A DNA stretch of 64,000 bases from Dyella_B jejuensis (GTDB lineage Bacteria > Pseudomonadota > Gammaproteobacteria > Xanthomonadales > Rhodanobacteraceae): NCBI RefSeq assembly GCF_044904675.1, contig NZ_JADIKJ010000011.1:1-64000 (forward strand), given 5' to 3'. Numbering within the stretch: position 1 is the first letter of the stretch; the number at the start of each line of letters is the position of its first letter. The notes below the pieces were generated by a model that saw only the letters and a program-made list of their open reading frames with translations, did not search any database and was not told the origin of the DNA. Shown piece by piece: positions 7,721 through 16,087 of the stretch. A program made the position numbers and the translations under genes.

Positions 7721-8863
7721 TCAGGGTTGCCCGGGTTTCAAGACAACCTTGGTCCATCCTTGCTTGCGCGCATCGAAATTCTTGTAACCCTCCGCTGCCT
7801 GCTCCAACGGCAATTCATGCGAGATGATCATCGAGGGTTTGGCCCGGTCGGCTTCGATCAGCTTGCAAAGCCGTCGGTTGTACGCTTTTACATTCGCCTG
7901 GCCGGTGCGAATTTTCTGTCCCTTGAACCAGAAGTGGCCAAAATCAAACGCCATCTGGCCCTTTTTCGCCAATTCGTCTTTCGCGCCGGGGTCCTCCGGA
8001 ATGAAGACGCCTATGACGCCGATGCCGCCGGTGGCTTTTACCGTCTTGACCAGATTGTTCATGGTCAGATTGGGCACTTCATGCCCTTTCTGGTTGCAGC
8101 ATTGATAGCCGGTGCACTCGCAGCCGCAATCGGCGCCCATGCCGTGGGTGAGTTCGAGAATCCGCTCCACGCCTTCCTGCTCGACATTGTCGACCGTGAT
8201 GGCGCCGAGCTTGTCGGCGAGCGCGAGACGATCTTTGTGCGTATCGACCACGATGACCTTGCTGGCGCCACGGATCATGGCCGAATGCGCCGCCATCAAG
8301 CCTACCGGGCCAGCGCCATAGATGACGATCGTTTCGCCCGGTTGAAGCCCGGCCAGTTCGACCGCGTGATAACCGGTCGGGAAGATGTCGGCCAGCATCA
8401 CATAGTCGTTTTCCTTGTCCTCGGCGTCGGGGGGAAGCACCAGGCAATTGAAATCGCCGAACGGAACGCGCAGGTATTCCGCCTGGCCGCCCTCATAAGG
8501 GCCCATGCCGGCAAAGCCATAGGCGCCTCCGGCCGTGCCGGGATTCACGGTCAGGCAGTAACCGGTCAGGCCGCGTTCGCAGTTCTCGCAAAATCCACAG
8601 GCAACGTTGAAAGGCAGGCAGATACGGTCGCCCACTTTGATGCGTTCGACGGCTTTGCCGACCTCGACCACTTCGCCGAGGTTCTCGTGTCCGAGAATAC
8701 GGCCGCTTTCCATGTCGGTACGGCCTTCATACATATGCAGGTCGGAACCGCAGATGTTGGTGGATGTAATGCGCACCAGCACGTCGGTGGGCTTTTCGAT
8801 TTTCGCATCGGGCACGTCAAGCACCGCTACGTCGCGTGGACCGTTATAAACGAGGGCTTTCAT
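7721..8863 (-). CDS. Zinc-dependent dehydrogenase, glutathione-independent formaldehyde dehydrogenase type
   Basis: A 380-residue cytosolic medium-chain dehydrogenase that uses NAD(P). The catalytic zinc ligands are Cys38, His59 and Glu60; the structural zinc is held by Cys89, Cys92, Cys95 and Cys103; a Rossmann GAGPVG motif follows in the middle. The long insert around the DCGCECTGYQCC segment and the C-terminal FDARKQGWTKVVLKP are typical of the FdhA-like group that oxidises formaldehyde or other aldehydes and alcohols without glutathione. The start at 8863 is set by an AGGAGA site and by the family N-terminus MKALVYNG; an upstream in-frame extension to 8998 lacks support. It is transcribed alone. 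The true substrate could differ. Confidence 0.88.
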   Translation of the reverse strand: MKALVYNGPRDVAVLDVPDAKIEKPTDVLVRITSTNICGSDLHMYEGRTDMESGRILGHENLGEVVEVGKAVERIKVGDRICLPFNVACGFCENCERGLTGYCLTVNPGTAGGAYGFAGMGPYEGGQAEYLRVPFGDFNCLVLPPDAEDKENDYVMLADIFPTGYHAVELAGLQPGETIVIYGAGPVGLMAAHSAMIRGASKVIVVDTHKDRLALADKLGAITVDNVEQEGVERILELTHGMGADCGCECTGYQCCNQKGHEVPNLTMNNLVKTVKATGGIGVIGVFIPEDPGAKDELAKKGQMAFDFGHFWFKGQKIRTGQANVKAYNRRLCKLIEADRAKPSMIISHELPLEQAAEGYKNFDARKQGWTKVVLKPGQP

Positions 8864-9091
8864 GTCAGGGCTGTCTCCTATCAGATGGGCTCGCCTGGTT
8901 CGCCGGTGGAGCGGCGCCGTAAAGCGTGGCGCGTGCCTGGCTGCTTGCCCGGACCGGCCATGGCACACGAAAACTACCGGACATACCGTCACAGGCACGG
9001 GTAGGCAGGGTGGTAATCAGGTGATGCCTTGGATCGGCATGCCGGCAACCCCAGATCCGTCCGATAGACGATGTTTTTCAGGAGGTGTCCC

Positions 9092-9355
9092 ATGGCTATC
9101 GGTTGGGCCGGCGATGGCGCTGTGCAAGACCAGATCGACGCTACCGTCAACGACGCGGTGCAACGCGCGCGTTTGCAGCTCAAGCACGGTCCCGGGCGAA
9201 CGCACTGCGAAGAGTGCGACGCGCCGATTCCCGCCGCGCGGCGCAAGGCCGTACCAGGCGTGTGCCTGTGTGTAAATTGCCAGCAGGCTCACGATGCGGG
9301 GCGCGGCGCCAGCCTCTACAACCGACGCGGCAGCAAGGATAGCCAGTTACGTTGA
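9092..9355 (+). CDS. DksA/TraR-type C4 zinc-finger protein
   Basis: An 87-residue small regulator with the four-cysteine finger HCEEC(D)...CLCVNCQQ of TraR/DksA proteins near residues 45-70, preceded by a short helix (DQIDATVNDAVQRARLQL). Such proteins bind in the secondary channel of RNA polymerase and modulate promoters, often with ppGpp. A textbook AGGAGGTG site ends 4 nt before the ATG at 9092 and decides the start over the upstream ATG at 9071. It stands alone, between a dehydrogenase on the other strand and unassigned DNA. Confidence 0.85.
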   Translation: MAIGWAGDGAVQDQIDATVNDAVQRARLQLKHGPGRTHCEECDAPIPAARRKAVPGVCLCVNCQQAHDAGRGASLYNRRGSKDSQLR

Positions 9356-9543
9356 TGGCGGTCTGCGCGCGATACGTAGACCGTAACGAGAAATATCGCG
9401 CTGAATAAGCGCACTTGCTTCCCGGCGTGGCATTTGCGCGAGAGCAGCCGCGTCCTGCGCAGGGAGATATGCGGGACTCGAAAGATAGTGGTGCCCTGAG
9501 CCGGAACGGCAACCTTCCAGTTGTCATGGCTTATCCAGGCGCC

Positions 9544-9816
9544 ATGCCAATCAAGCAAGCCTTATGGGACTACTCGTCCGGGATGTTCCACACCCATGTC
9601 CCTCTTTGCGTCCTGGTCTATTTCCTCCGCTCCCTGTTTGGTCTTCCGGTTGCGTTCTTTCTGCAGGGTATGGTCCATGTCAGCGACGCCGGACTCGTTG
9701 CGATCGCCGGATTCATGCTTGCTGGAATCGCTTTGTTTTTGCACTGTCGTCACCTTAGGCCGCCGGCATGGCGACGACCTAAACGTTACGCAAGGGCAGC
9801 TGTCCATGGCGGCTAG
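9544..9816 (+). CDS. Possible small membrane protein (uncertain)
   Basis: A 90-residue frame with two hydrophobic segments (about 19-40 and 50-69) and a basic Arg/Pro-rich tail. The ribosome site is weak (CCAGG 6 nt upstream). I do not recognise the family, and the frame may be chance. Apart from this frame, I see nothing in the 580 bp between the DksA-like gene and the gene starting at 9936. Confidence 0.25.
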   Translation: MPIKQALWDYSSGMFHTHVPLCVLVYFLRSLFGLPVAFFLQGMVHVSDAGLVAIAGFMLAGIALFLHCRHLRPPAWRRPKRYARAAVHGG

Positions 9817-9935
9817 GGGCAGTGAACAAGCTCATCTACAATGCCATGCGCCGTCTGGTTAAACATATCGAAGACAGAGCGATACAAGGCTTGGTGATAG
9901 GCTTTGCCCATCGCCATAAACCTGAGGAGCCGTCC

Positions 9936-10250
9936 ATGGAAGTCAGCTTCACTAACTGGGGTGAGGCAGTCGCGTTCCTTTCCGAGCGGACCGACATCGC
10001 GCTGGAGGGGTTGATGGCGTTGAGCGCGCAGCAGATGGTGGACCAGCAAGTGATTGCGGCGCTCCTTTCGTCTCATTCCCACCTGCGTGCCGCAGCTGAC
10101 GCATGGCGAAAGATGGCCTCGGCCACGCTGCCCATTACCCACGTGCGAAGCCTGCAGAACGACCAGCCCGAGTCGGTGCGCGAGGCCTATTCGGAGCGCA
10201 TGGCGTATTGGGAAGAAATCTTTCGCCGGGCCATTCCCGAGAACGAATAG
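9936..10250 (+). CDS. Conserved-looking hypothetical protein
   Basis: A 104-residue helical, soluble protein (MEVSFTNWGEAVAFLSE at the start, ending RRAIPENE). The ATG at 9936 is preceded by GAGGAG 6 nt upstream, which favours it over the GTG at 9822 that would add 38 residues. It has no signal peptide, membrane segment or motif that I recognise. It is followed 98 bp later by the creatininase family gene. Confidence 0.5.
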   Translation: MEVSFTNWGEAVAFLSERTDIALEGLMALSAQQMVDQQVIAALLSSHSHLRAAADAWRKMASATLPITHVRSLQNDQPESVREAYSERMAYWEEIFRRAIPENE

Positions 10251-10348
10251 GGGCAAAACGCCGGCATTCCCGGATCAGGGGGTGCATGCGGCAGGGCGGC
10301 GTGCAACCATATGCGCGCTGTTTTTTCCCCCTTGCCGCAGGCCTGCCG

Positions 10349-11164
10349 ATGCGCCCTTCATTCCGACGCCTGCTGGCGTCCGCCCTGTTGTTTTTCGCCG
10401 CGCATGCTGCGCTGGCGCAAACGCCCCAGACGGTTCAACTGCAAAACCTTACCTGGACCGAACTGCGCGACCAGGTCCGCGCCGGCAGAACCACGGTGAT
10501 CATTCCCATCGGTGGTACCGAGCAAAGCGGGCCCTATGTCGCGGTGGGCAAGCACAATGTGCGCGCGGCCTATCTCGCCGACAAGATCGCGCGGCAGTTG
10601 GGCAACGCGCTGGTCGCGCCGGTGGTGGCCTACGTGCCGGAAGGCGGCTACGACCCGCCGACGTCGCACATGCGTTTTCCGGGCACCATCACGATCCCGG
10701 GCGACGTGTTCGAGAAAATGCTGGAATCGGCGGCCAACAGCTTTGCGGTCCATGGCTTTCGCAACATCGTGTTTCTCGGCGACCACGGCGGTTACCAGAA
10801 CGACTTGAAGCTTGTGGTGGCGCATCTCAACAAGAGTTGGGCCGGCACGAAGACGCGCGCCTTCCTGCCACCGGAGTACTACCAGGCTTCGTCGGAAGGT
10901 TATGCGCAGATCCTGCGCCAGCGCGGTTTCCGCGACGATGAAATCGGCACGCACGCCGGCCTGGCCGATACCTCGCTGCAACTCGCCGTCGCGCCGCAGA
11001 TGGTGCGGCTCGGCCCATTGCGCAGCAGCGCAAAACTGGGCGCGGCCGATGGCGTCTATGGCGGCGACCCGCGCCGCTCCAGCGCGGAACTGGGCCAACT
11101 GGGCGTGGATGCTATAGTTTCGCGCACGGTCGAGGCCATCCGGAAAGATACAGCGGGGCGCTGA
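10349..11164 (+). CDS. Secreted creatininase-family amidohydrolase
   Basis: A 271-residue protein with an N-terminal signal peptide (MRPSFRRLLASALLFFAAHA, cleavage near Ala-Leu-Ala at about 24), then the creatininase (creatinine amidohydrolase) fold. Metal-binding motifs are visible: GGTEQSGPYVAVGKHN with its Glu and His, GDHGGYQND, and GTHAG toward the C-terminus. Family members are zinc or manganese enzymes opening cyclic amides; creatinine itself is not implied. A periplasmic location is unusual for the family, though I know of exported members in related bacteria. It precedes a secreted beta-propeller gene by 53 bp on the same strand, so the two may be co-expressed. Confidence 0.82.
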   Translation: MRPSFRRLLASALLFFAAHAALAQTPQTVQLQNLTWTELRDQVRAGRTTVIIPIGGTEQSGPYVAVGKHNVRAAYLADKIARQLGNALVAPVVAYVPEGGYDPPTSHMRFPGTITIPGDVFEKMLESAANSFAVHGFRNIVFLGDHGGYQNDLKLVVAHLNKSWAGTKTRAFLPPEYYQASSEGYAQILRQRGFRDDEIGTHAGLADTSLQLAVAPQMVRLGPLRSSAKLGAADGVYGGDPRRSSAELGQLGVDAIVSRTVEAIRKDTAGR

Positions 11165-11217
11165 CCTCTTGCCGGACCGGAAACTTTTGTTGCCCTCCTC
11201 ACTACGGGAATCTTGCT

Positions 11218-12381
11218 GTGAAATTTGATCGTTTCGGGCGTCTTGCCCTGCATGCCGGCGCCATCCTCGCCGGCCTGTGCGTTAACGCCGTTGCCATGGC
11301 GCAAACGGTAACCACCGTTCCCGGCATGCCGCCGGTAACCAATCCCAAGAACATGTATAGCGACGCCGGCTTCAATATGTTCAGCCCGGCCGTGGCTGGT
11401 GCGTTGCCGCGCATCTATGTGCCGAACCTGCGCTCGGACAACGTCTACGTCATCGATCCGAAGACCTTCAAGGTGGTCGACAAATTCCCGGTTGGCCACA
11501 GTCCGCAGCATGTGGTGCCGTCATGGGACTTGCAGACGTTGTGGGTGACCAACAACGCCGAAGGCCGCACCGACGGCAGCCTCACCCCGATCGACCCGAA
11601 GACCGGCAGGCCGGGCAAGGCCGTGCTGGTGGACGACCCGTACAACATGTACTTCACGCCGAACGGCAAGGAAGCCATCGTGGTGGCCGAAGCGCATGCG
11701 CGACTGGATTTCCGCGACGCGCACAGCATGGCGCTGAAGTCGAGCCTGCAGGTGCCCGAATGCAAGGGCATCAATCACGCCGACTTTTCGATCGACGGTC
11801 GCTACGCCATCTTTACCTGCGAATTCGGCGGCAAGGTGGCGAAGATCGACATGGTCCACCAGAAGGTGGTGGGCTACCTGGAGCTGCATAAGGGCGGCAT
11901 GCCGCAGGACATCCGCGTCTCGCCCGACGGCAAGGTGTTCTATGTCGCGGACATGATGGCCAACGGCGTGTACCTGCTCGACGGCGACAGCTTCAAGCAG
12001 ATCGGTTTCATCAAGACAGGCATCGGCACGCACGGCATGTATCCCAGCCGCGACGGCACCAGGCTCTATGTTGCCAACCGCGGCTCGAACAAGGTGCATG
12101 GTCCGCGCAACGGCCCGGGCAGCGTGTCGGTAATCGATTTCGCTACGCGCAAAGTCGTTGCCAATTGGCCGATTCCCGGCGGCGGCAGCCCCGACATGGG
12201 CAATGTCACCGCCGACGGCAAATGGCTGTGGCTATCGGGCCGCTTCGACGACGTGGTCTATGCGTTCGATACCGCCACCGGCAAGGTGAAGATCGTCAAG
12301 GTCGGCATGGAGCCGCATGGCCTGGCGGTATGGCCGCAGCCCGGCCGTTACTCGCTGGGTCACACCGGCATCATGCGCTGA
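11218..12381 (+). CDS. Secreted YVTN/YncE-type beta-propeller protein
   Basis: A 387-residue exported protein starting with GTG and a signal peptide (about 1-28, ending VAMAQ). The mature part is made of repeated propeller blades with YVTN-like strands: RIYVPNLRSDNVYVID, VSPDGKVFYVADM, GTRLYVANRGSNKVHG, VSVIDFATRKVV and TADGKWLWLSGR. Such seven-bladed proteins are periplasmic binding or scaffold proteins and show similarity to cytochrome cd1 propellers, but no heme motif is present. A strong intrinsic terminator follows at 12408-12441. The partner is unknown. Confidence 0.82.
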   Translation: MKFDRFGRLALHAGAILAGLCVNAVAMAQTVTTVPGMPPVTNPKNMYSDAGFNMFSPAVAGALPRIYVPNLRSDNVYVIDPKTFKVVDKFPVGHSPQHVVPSWDLQTLWVTNNAEGRTDGSLTPIDPKTGRPGKAVLVDDPYNMYFTPNGKEAIVVAEAHARLDFRDAHSMALKSSLQVPECKGINHADFSIDGRYAIFTCEFGGKVAKIDMVHQKVVGYLELHKGGMPQDIRVSPDGKVFYVADMMANGVYLLDGDSFKQIGFIKTGIGTHGMYPSRDGTRLYVANRGSNKVHGPRNGPGSVSVIDFATRKVVANWPIPGGGSPDMGNVTADGKWLWLSGRFDDVVYAFDTATGKVKIVKVGMEPHGLAVWPQPGRYSLGHTGIMR

Positions 12382-12407
12382 TCGGATACGTCGAACGAAT
12401 GGAAGCG

Positions 12408-12441
12408 GGAAGGCCGTCGCATCGACAGCCTTCCTTTTTTT
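12408..12441 (+). terminator. Intrinsic terminator after the propeller gene
   Basis: A GC stem (12408-12414 with 12428-12434) is extended by an inner 4-bp helix (12416-12419 with 12423-12426) and followed by seven T residues. This is a canonical rho-independent signal for the plus strand. Confidence 0.9.
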
Positions 12442-12512
12442 ATGCTGCGGTCGCTAGTGCGGCTAGTGCAGGGAAGTAGCAAGGGCATCCAGCGATGTGG
12501 ATGCCGGCAGGG

Positions 12513-13718
12513 TTACAACTGCACGACGTCGAAATGTACGTCGGGCGGGATGTCCGCGTCGTAATCCACATCCGCGCGGGCGAAACCGAACAGGCGCAGG
12601 AAGTCATGCTTGTAGCCGGCGTAGTCGGTCAGCTGCGACAGGTTTTCGGTGGTGACCTGTGGCCATAGCGCCTTGCAGGCCTGCTGCACGTCGTCGCGCA
12701 GTTCCCAATCGTCCAGGCGCAGGCGGCCCTCGCCGTCGGTGGCCGGAGCCGCCTGGTCCTGGCGGTACAGGAAATCGTGGAACAGCCGGTTGATCTGTTC
12801 GATGGTGCCTTCGTGGATGCCTTTCTCCTTCATGATGCGGAACACCATGGAGACGTACAGCGGGATCACCGGAATGGCCGAGCTGGCCTGGGTCACCACC
12901 GATTTCATCACGCCCACATACGCCTGCAGGCCCTGGGCGGCATGGCGCGTACGCAGTTCGCGCGCGGTGTTGTCCAGGTGCTGCTTGGCCCGGCCCAGCG
13001 TGCCGTGCCAGTAGATCGGCCAGGTGATTTCCGTGCCGACGTAGCTGTAGGCCACGGTGGTGGCGTGCTCGGCCAGCACGCCGGCCTTGCTCAGCGCATC
13101 GATCCACAGGGCCCAGTCTTCGCCACCCATCACCTTGACCGTATCGGCGATCTCCTGCTCGGTCGCCGGCTCGACCGATACCTGCACCACGGTATCGCGA
13201 TTGGTATCCACCGAAGACGCGGTGAAGGTGTTGCCGATCGTCTTCAGCGCGGAGCGCACCGTTTCACCCGTGTCCGGCAACTTGCGCACGGGCGAAGCCA
13301 GCGAATAGACCACCAGGTCGATCGGGCCGCCCATCTCGTTCTTGATCAGTTCGATCGCGCGATCGCGCGTTTCGTTGGCGAATGCGTCGCCATTGATGGA
13401 CTTGCTGTACAGGCCGGCCTGCTTGGCGAGCTTGTCGAAGGCGGCGGAGTTATACCAGCCGGCCGTGCCGGGCTTGCTTTCGCTGGAGGGCTTTTCGAAA
13501 AACACGCCCAGCGTCGCGGCGCCGTAACCGAAGGCCGCGGTAATGCGCGAGGCCAGTCCATACCCGGTGGAAGCGCCGATCACCAGCACCCGCCTGGGAC
13601 CGGCGGCCGGCGTGCCGCTGGCCCTGGTGATGCCGATCTGTTCGGCCACGTTTTTTTCGCAGCCGGCCGGATGCGCTGTGATGCAGATAAAGCCACGAAC
13701 CTTGGGATGGATGATCAC
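12513..13718 (-). CDS. fabV: Trans-2-enoyl-ACP/CoA reductase FabV
   Basis: A 401-residue NADH-dependent enoyl reductase that performs the last step of the fatty-acid elongation cycle and is intrinsically resistant to triclosan. Length and start (MIIHPKVRGFICITAHPAGC) match the FabV/TER family. The cofactor-binding GASTGYGLASR is at 48-58, followed by the PSSESKPGTAGWYN segment, and the long Tyr-x8-Lys active site is seen in YSYVGTEITWPIYWHGTLGRAK. Xanthomonads use FabV as an enoyl reductase, which suits the genome type. It is transcribed alone, converging on the propeller gene. Confidence 0.95.
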   Translation of the reverse strand: MIIHPKVRGFICITAHPAGCEKNVAEQIGITRASGTPAAGPRRVLVIGASTGYGLASRITAAFGYGAATLGVFFEKPSSESKPGTAGWYNSAAFDKLAKQAGLYSKSINGDAFANETRDRAIELIKNEMGGPIDLVVYSLASPVRKLPDTGETVRSALKTIGNTFTASSVDTNRDTVVQVSVEPATEQEIADTVKVMGGEDWALWIDALSKAGVLAEHATTVAYSYVGTEITWPIYWHGTLGRAKQHLDNTARELRTRHAAQGLQAYVGVMKSVVTQASSAIPVIPLYVSMVFRIMKEKGIHEGTIEQINRLFHDFLYRQDQAAPATDGEGRLRLDDWELRDDVQQACKALWPQVTTENLSQLTDYAGYKHDFLRLFGFARADVDYDADIPPDVHFDVVQL

Positions 13719-13898
13719 GAAAAACCCTCATGCGAGCAGGTCCGCCATTCTAATCGGCGAAACGACCATGCGCCGCCGCAGGGAACCGCAGCCAGACCGG
13801 AACAGTGCACATTCCCTTGACGCGATCCGCACCCGCCGTTCGGGTCCGCTGCGCCATGCTGCGAGCCTGTGCAAGCCTGACGGCGGAGGAAGACCAGC

Positions 13899-14075
13899 AT
13901 GCATGCCCCGAAAAAACCCAGCGATTCGCAGGACGCGGAGCGCCAAGACCCCAACACACAGCCCGATCCCAAGCATCGGCGAGGCCCGCCGCAACGGCTG
14001 GAAGATACCGATGCCAGCGGGGATGCGCTGAACGATACGGGCGAAGATAACCACCGCCACAAGCACGAAGATTGA
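13899..14075 (+). CDS. Small highly charged protein (58 aa)
   Basis: A 58-residue, very hydrophilic and probably disordered protein (MHAPKKPSDSQDAERQDPN at the start, ending DNHRHKHED). GGAGGA lies about 8-10 nt upstream of the ATG, and the codon choice (GC-rich third positions) suits coding. It has His/Lys/Asp-rich ends and no cysteine. I do not recognise it. Longer open frames overlapping on the minus strand have no ribosome site or family likeness. Confidence 0.5.
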   Translation: MHAPKKPSDSQDAERQDPNTQPDPKHRRGPPQRLEDTDASGDALNDTGEDNHRHKHED

Positions 14076-14126
14076 GCCGCTTTAAGCGCAAGCTGGCGGT
14101 GGCGAGGTTATGGCGGGGCGGGTTTG

Positions 14127-14158
14127 ACCATCCCGCTCCTCGCCGGCAGCGGGACGGT
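14127..14158. repeat. Imperfect inverted repeat near a gene end
   Basis: Arms 14127-14137 and 14148-14158 pair over 11 bp with one mismatch. The repeat sits just beyond the SDR stop (minus strand) and contains CCATCCCGCTCC, which recurs in the inverted repeat at 49300-49339. It may be a terminator or a REP-like element. Confidence 0.45.
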
Positions 14159-14168
14159 ATGTGCTGCA

Positions 14169-14933
14169 TCAGACAAACATGCCGCCCGACGCTTCGATGC
14201 GCTGGCCGTTGATCCAGCCGCAGTCCTTCGACAGCAACGCGGCGACCACGCCGCCGATATCGTCCGGCAAGCCAGCGCGGCCCAATGCTGTTTGCGACGC
14301 GACGAACGCATTCAAGTCCGCGTTGTCGCGCACCACGCCGCCGCCGAAATCGGTTTCGATCGCACCGGGCGCCAGGGTGTTGACGGCAATCTTGCGTGGG
14401 CCCAGTTCCTTGGCGAGATAGCGGGTGAGTACCTCGATCGCGCCTTTCATCGAGGCATACGCGGCATGGCCGGGCAGGGCGAAGCGGGCGAGGCCGCTGG
14501 AGATATTCAGAATGCGGCCGCCGTCAGCGATCAGTGGCAACAGGGCCTGGGTCAGGAAGAACACGCCCTTGAAATGCACATGCATCAGTTCGTCGAATTG
14601 CGCCTCGGTCGTGTCGGCAAACCCGACATGGATGCCGATGCCGGCATTGTTGACCAGGTAGTCGACCTGGCTGCGCTGCCATTGTTGTTGCAGCGCTTCG
14701 TGCAACTGTGCGGCGAACTGCTTGAAGGTCGACACGTTGCCGGCGTCCAACGGCAAGATGGCGGCGCGGCGGCCGAGCTTTCGGACTGCCTCGGCCACCG
14801 CCTGCGCTTCGGCCTCGCTGGAGCGATAGGTCAGTACCACGTCAGTGCCGTGTTCGGCCAGTTTCAAGGCCATGCTTTTGCCCAGTCCACGGCTGCCGCC
14901 GGTGATCAGGGCGATCGGGGTTGGTGTGTTCAT
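14169..14933 (-). CDS. Short-chain dehydrogenase/reductase
   Basis: A 254-residue classical SDR oxidoreductase using NAD(P)H. The cofactor motif TGGSRGLG is at 11-18, NNAG in the middle, and an active-site YASMK is followed by the typical AVNTLAPGAIETDF loop. The C-terminal INGQRIEASGGMFV is the usual end of the family. GGAG lies 6 nt before the ATG at 14933, preferred over in-frame ATGs upstream. It is divergent from a LysR regulator gene, with about 125 bp between starts, a common regulator-target pairing. The substrate is unknown. Confidence 0.88.
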   Translation of the reverse strand: MNTPTPIALITGGSRGLGKSMALKLAEHGTDVVLTYRSSEAEAQAVAEAVRKLGRRAAILPLDAGNVSTFKQFAAQLHEALQQQWQRSQVDYLVNNAGIGIHVGFADTTEAQFDELMHVHFKGVFFLTQALLPLIADGGRILNISSGLARFALPGHAAYASMKGAIEVLTRYLAKELGPRKIAVNTLAPGAIETDFGGGVVRDNADLNAFVASQTALGRAGLPDDIGGVVAALLSKDCGWINGQRIEASGGMFV

Positions 14934-15058
14934 GGTGCGCTCCATCGTTGGGGAATCGATAGCGGCCAGCATATTGGTCTGTACATGCCGCATAAACCGC
15001 CGGATCATGACTGCTGTGTTCGTAAGAGACGAACAATTGCACGACGCGAAGGTGAGCC

Positions 15059-15961
15059 ATGAACCGGATCGAAGCCATGCAAATTTTCGTGCGGGTAGCG
15101 GAGCTGGCCAGCTTCACCAAGGCTGCCGATAGCCTGGGCTTGCCCAAGGCCAGTACCTCCAGCGCCGTGCAGCAATTGGAGGCGCAGCTCGGCACGCAAC
15201 TGCTGCACCGGACTACCCGCAAAGTGCAGATGACGCAGGACGGCCAGCGTTTCTACGAGCGAAGCAAGGACCTGCTCGCGGACATGGACGAATTGAACAG
15301 CATGTTCCGGCAGGCGCCGCAGTTATTGAGCGGCAGGCTGCGCGTGGATATGAACAGCGGCGTGGCAAGGCGCGTCATGCCACGCCTGCCGCAATTCCTG
15401 CGCGCGCATCCGGGCCTCGAAGTGCAGCTCAGCTGCACCGATCGCCGCGTAGATGTAGTGGGCGAAGGCTTCGACTGCGTCGTGCGCGTCGGCACGCTGG
15501 ATGATTCCAGCCTGGTGGTGCGGCCATTGGGCCTGTTCCCCGTCATCAACTGTGCCAGTCCGGCGTACCTCGCCGAGCATGGCGTGCCGGAAACGCTCGA
15601 CGATCTTGCCGGTCACAAGCTGATCCATTATGTATCGACGCTGGGCCAGCGGCCGTCGGGATTCGAATACCTGGAAGGCGCCGAGTGCCGTTACGTGCCG
15701 ATGCAGAGCTTACTCACCGTCAATAGCATTGATGCTTACGAAACCGGATGCGTAGCCGGGCTAGGCATCATCCAAGTGCCGCGCGCAGGCGTGCTGAACC
15801 TGATCGAGGCAGGGCAACTGGTGGAAGTACTGCCGCAGTACCGCGCGGAGCCGATGCCGGCATCGCTGCTTTACGCGCAGCGGCGCAATGTATCGACACG
15901 GGTGCAGGTGTTCATGGATTGGCTGGCGGATACCCTGAAACCCTACCTTGATCAGGCATGA
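15059..15961 (+). CDS. LysR-family transcriptional regulator
   Basis: A 300-residue regulator: winged helix-turn-helix at about 1-60 (MNRIEAMQIFVRVAELASFTKAADSLGLPKASTS...), linker helix, and a substrate-binding-like effector domain to the C-terminus. It resembles the CrgA/DsdC-like group that often controls a neighbouring SDR. The gene begins about 125 bp from the divergent SDR start, so the shared intergenic region (14934-15058) should carry its operator. The effector is unknown. Confidence 0.9.
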   Translation: MNRIEAMQIFVRVAELASFTKAADSLGLPKASTSSAVQQLEAQLGTQLLHRTTRKVQMTQDGQRFYERSKDLLADMDELNSMFRQAPQLLSGRLRVDMNSGVARRVMPRLPQFLRAHPGLEVQLSCTDRRVDVVGEGFDCVVRVGTLDDSSLVVRPLGLFPVINCASPAYLAEHGVPETLDDLAGHKLIHYVSTLGQRPSGFEYLEGAECRYVPMQSLLTVNSIDAYETGCVAGLGIIQVPRAGVLNLIEAGQLVEVLPQYRAEPMPASLLYAQRRNVSTRVQVFMDWLADTLKPYLDQA

Positions 15962-16087
15962 GCCGGAGCGATGTGCGACGGAAAACGTCACACTGGACGG
16001 ATATGGTGATGCGCACACCAAACTGGCATGACGCTGCATGCATGGTCGATGTGGCGAAATGCAGACTACTTTCGAAGGGAGCACGAT

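Noticed and set aside
9562..9807. Minus-strand frame of 81 codons
   Set aside because: No ribosome site and a composition unlike neighbouring genes.
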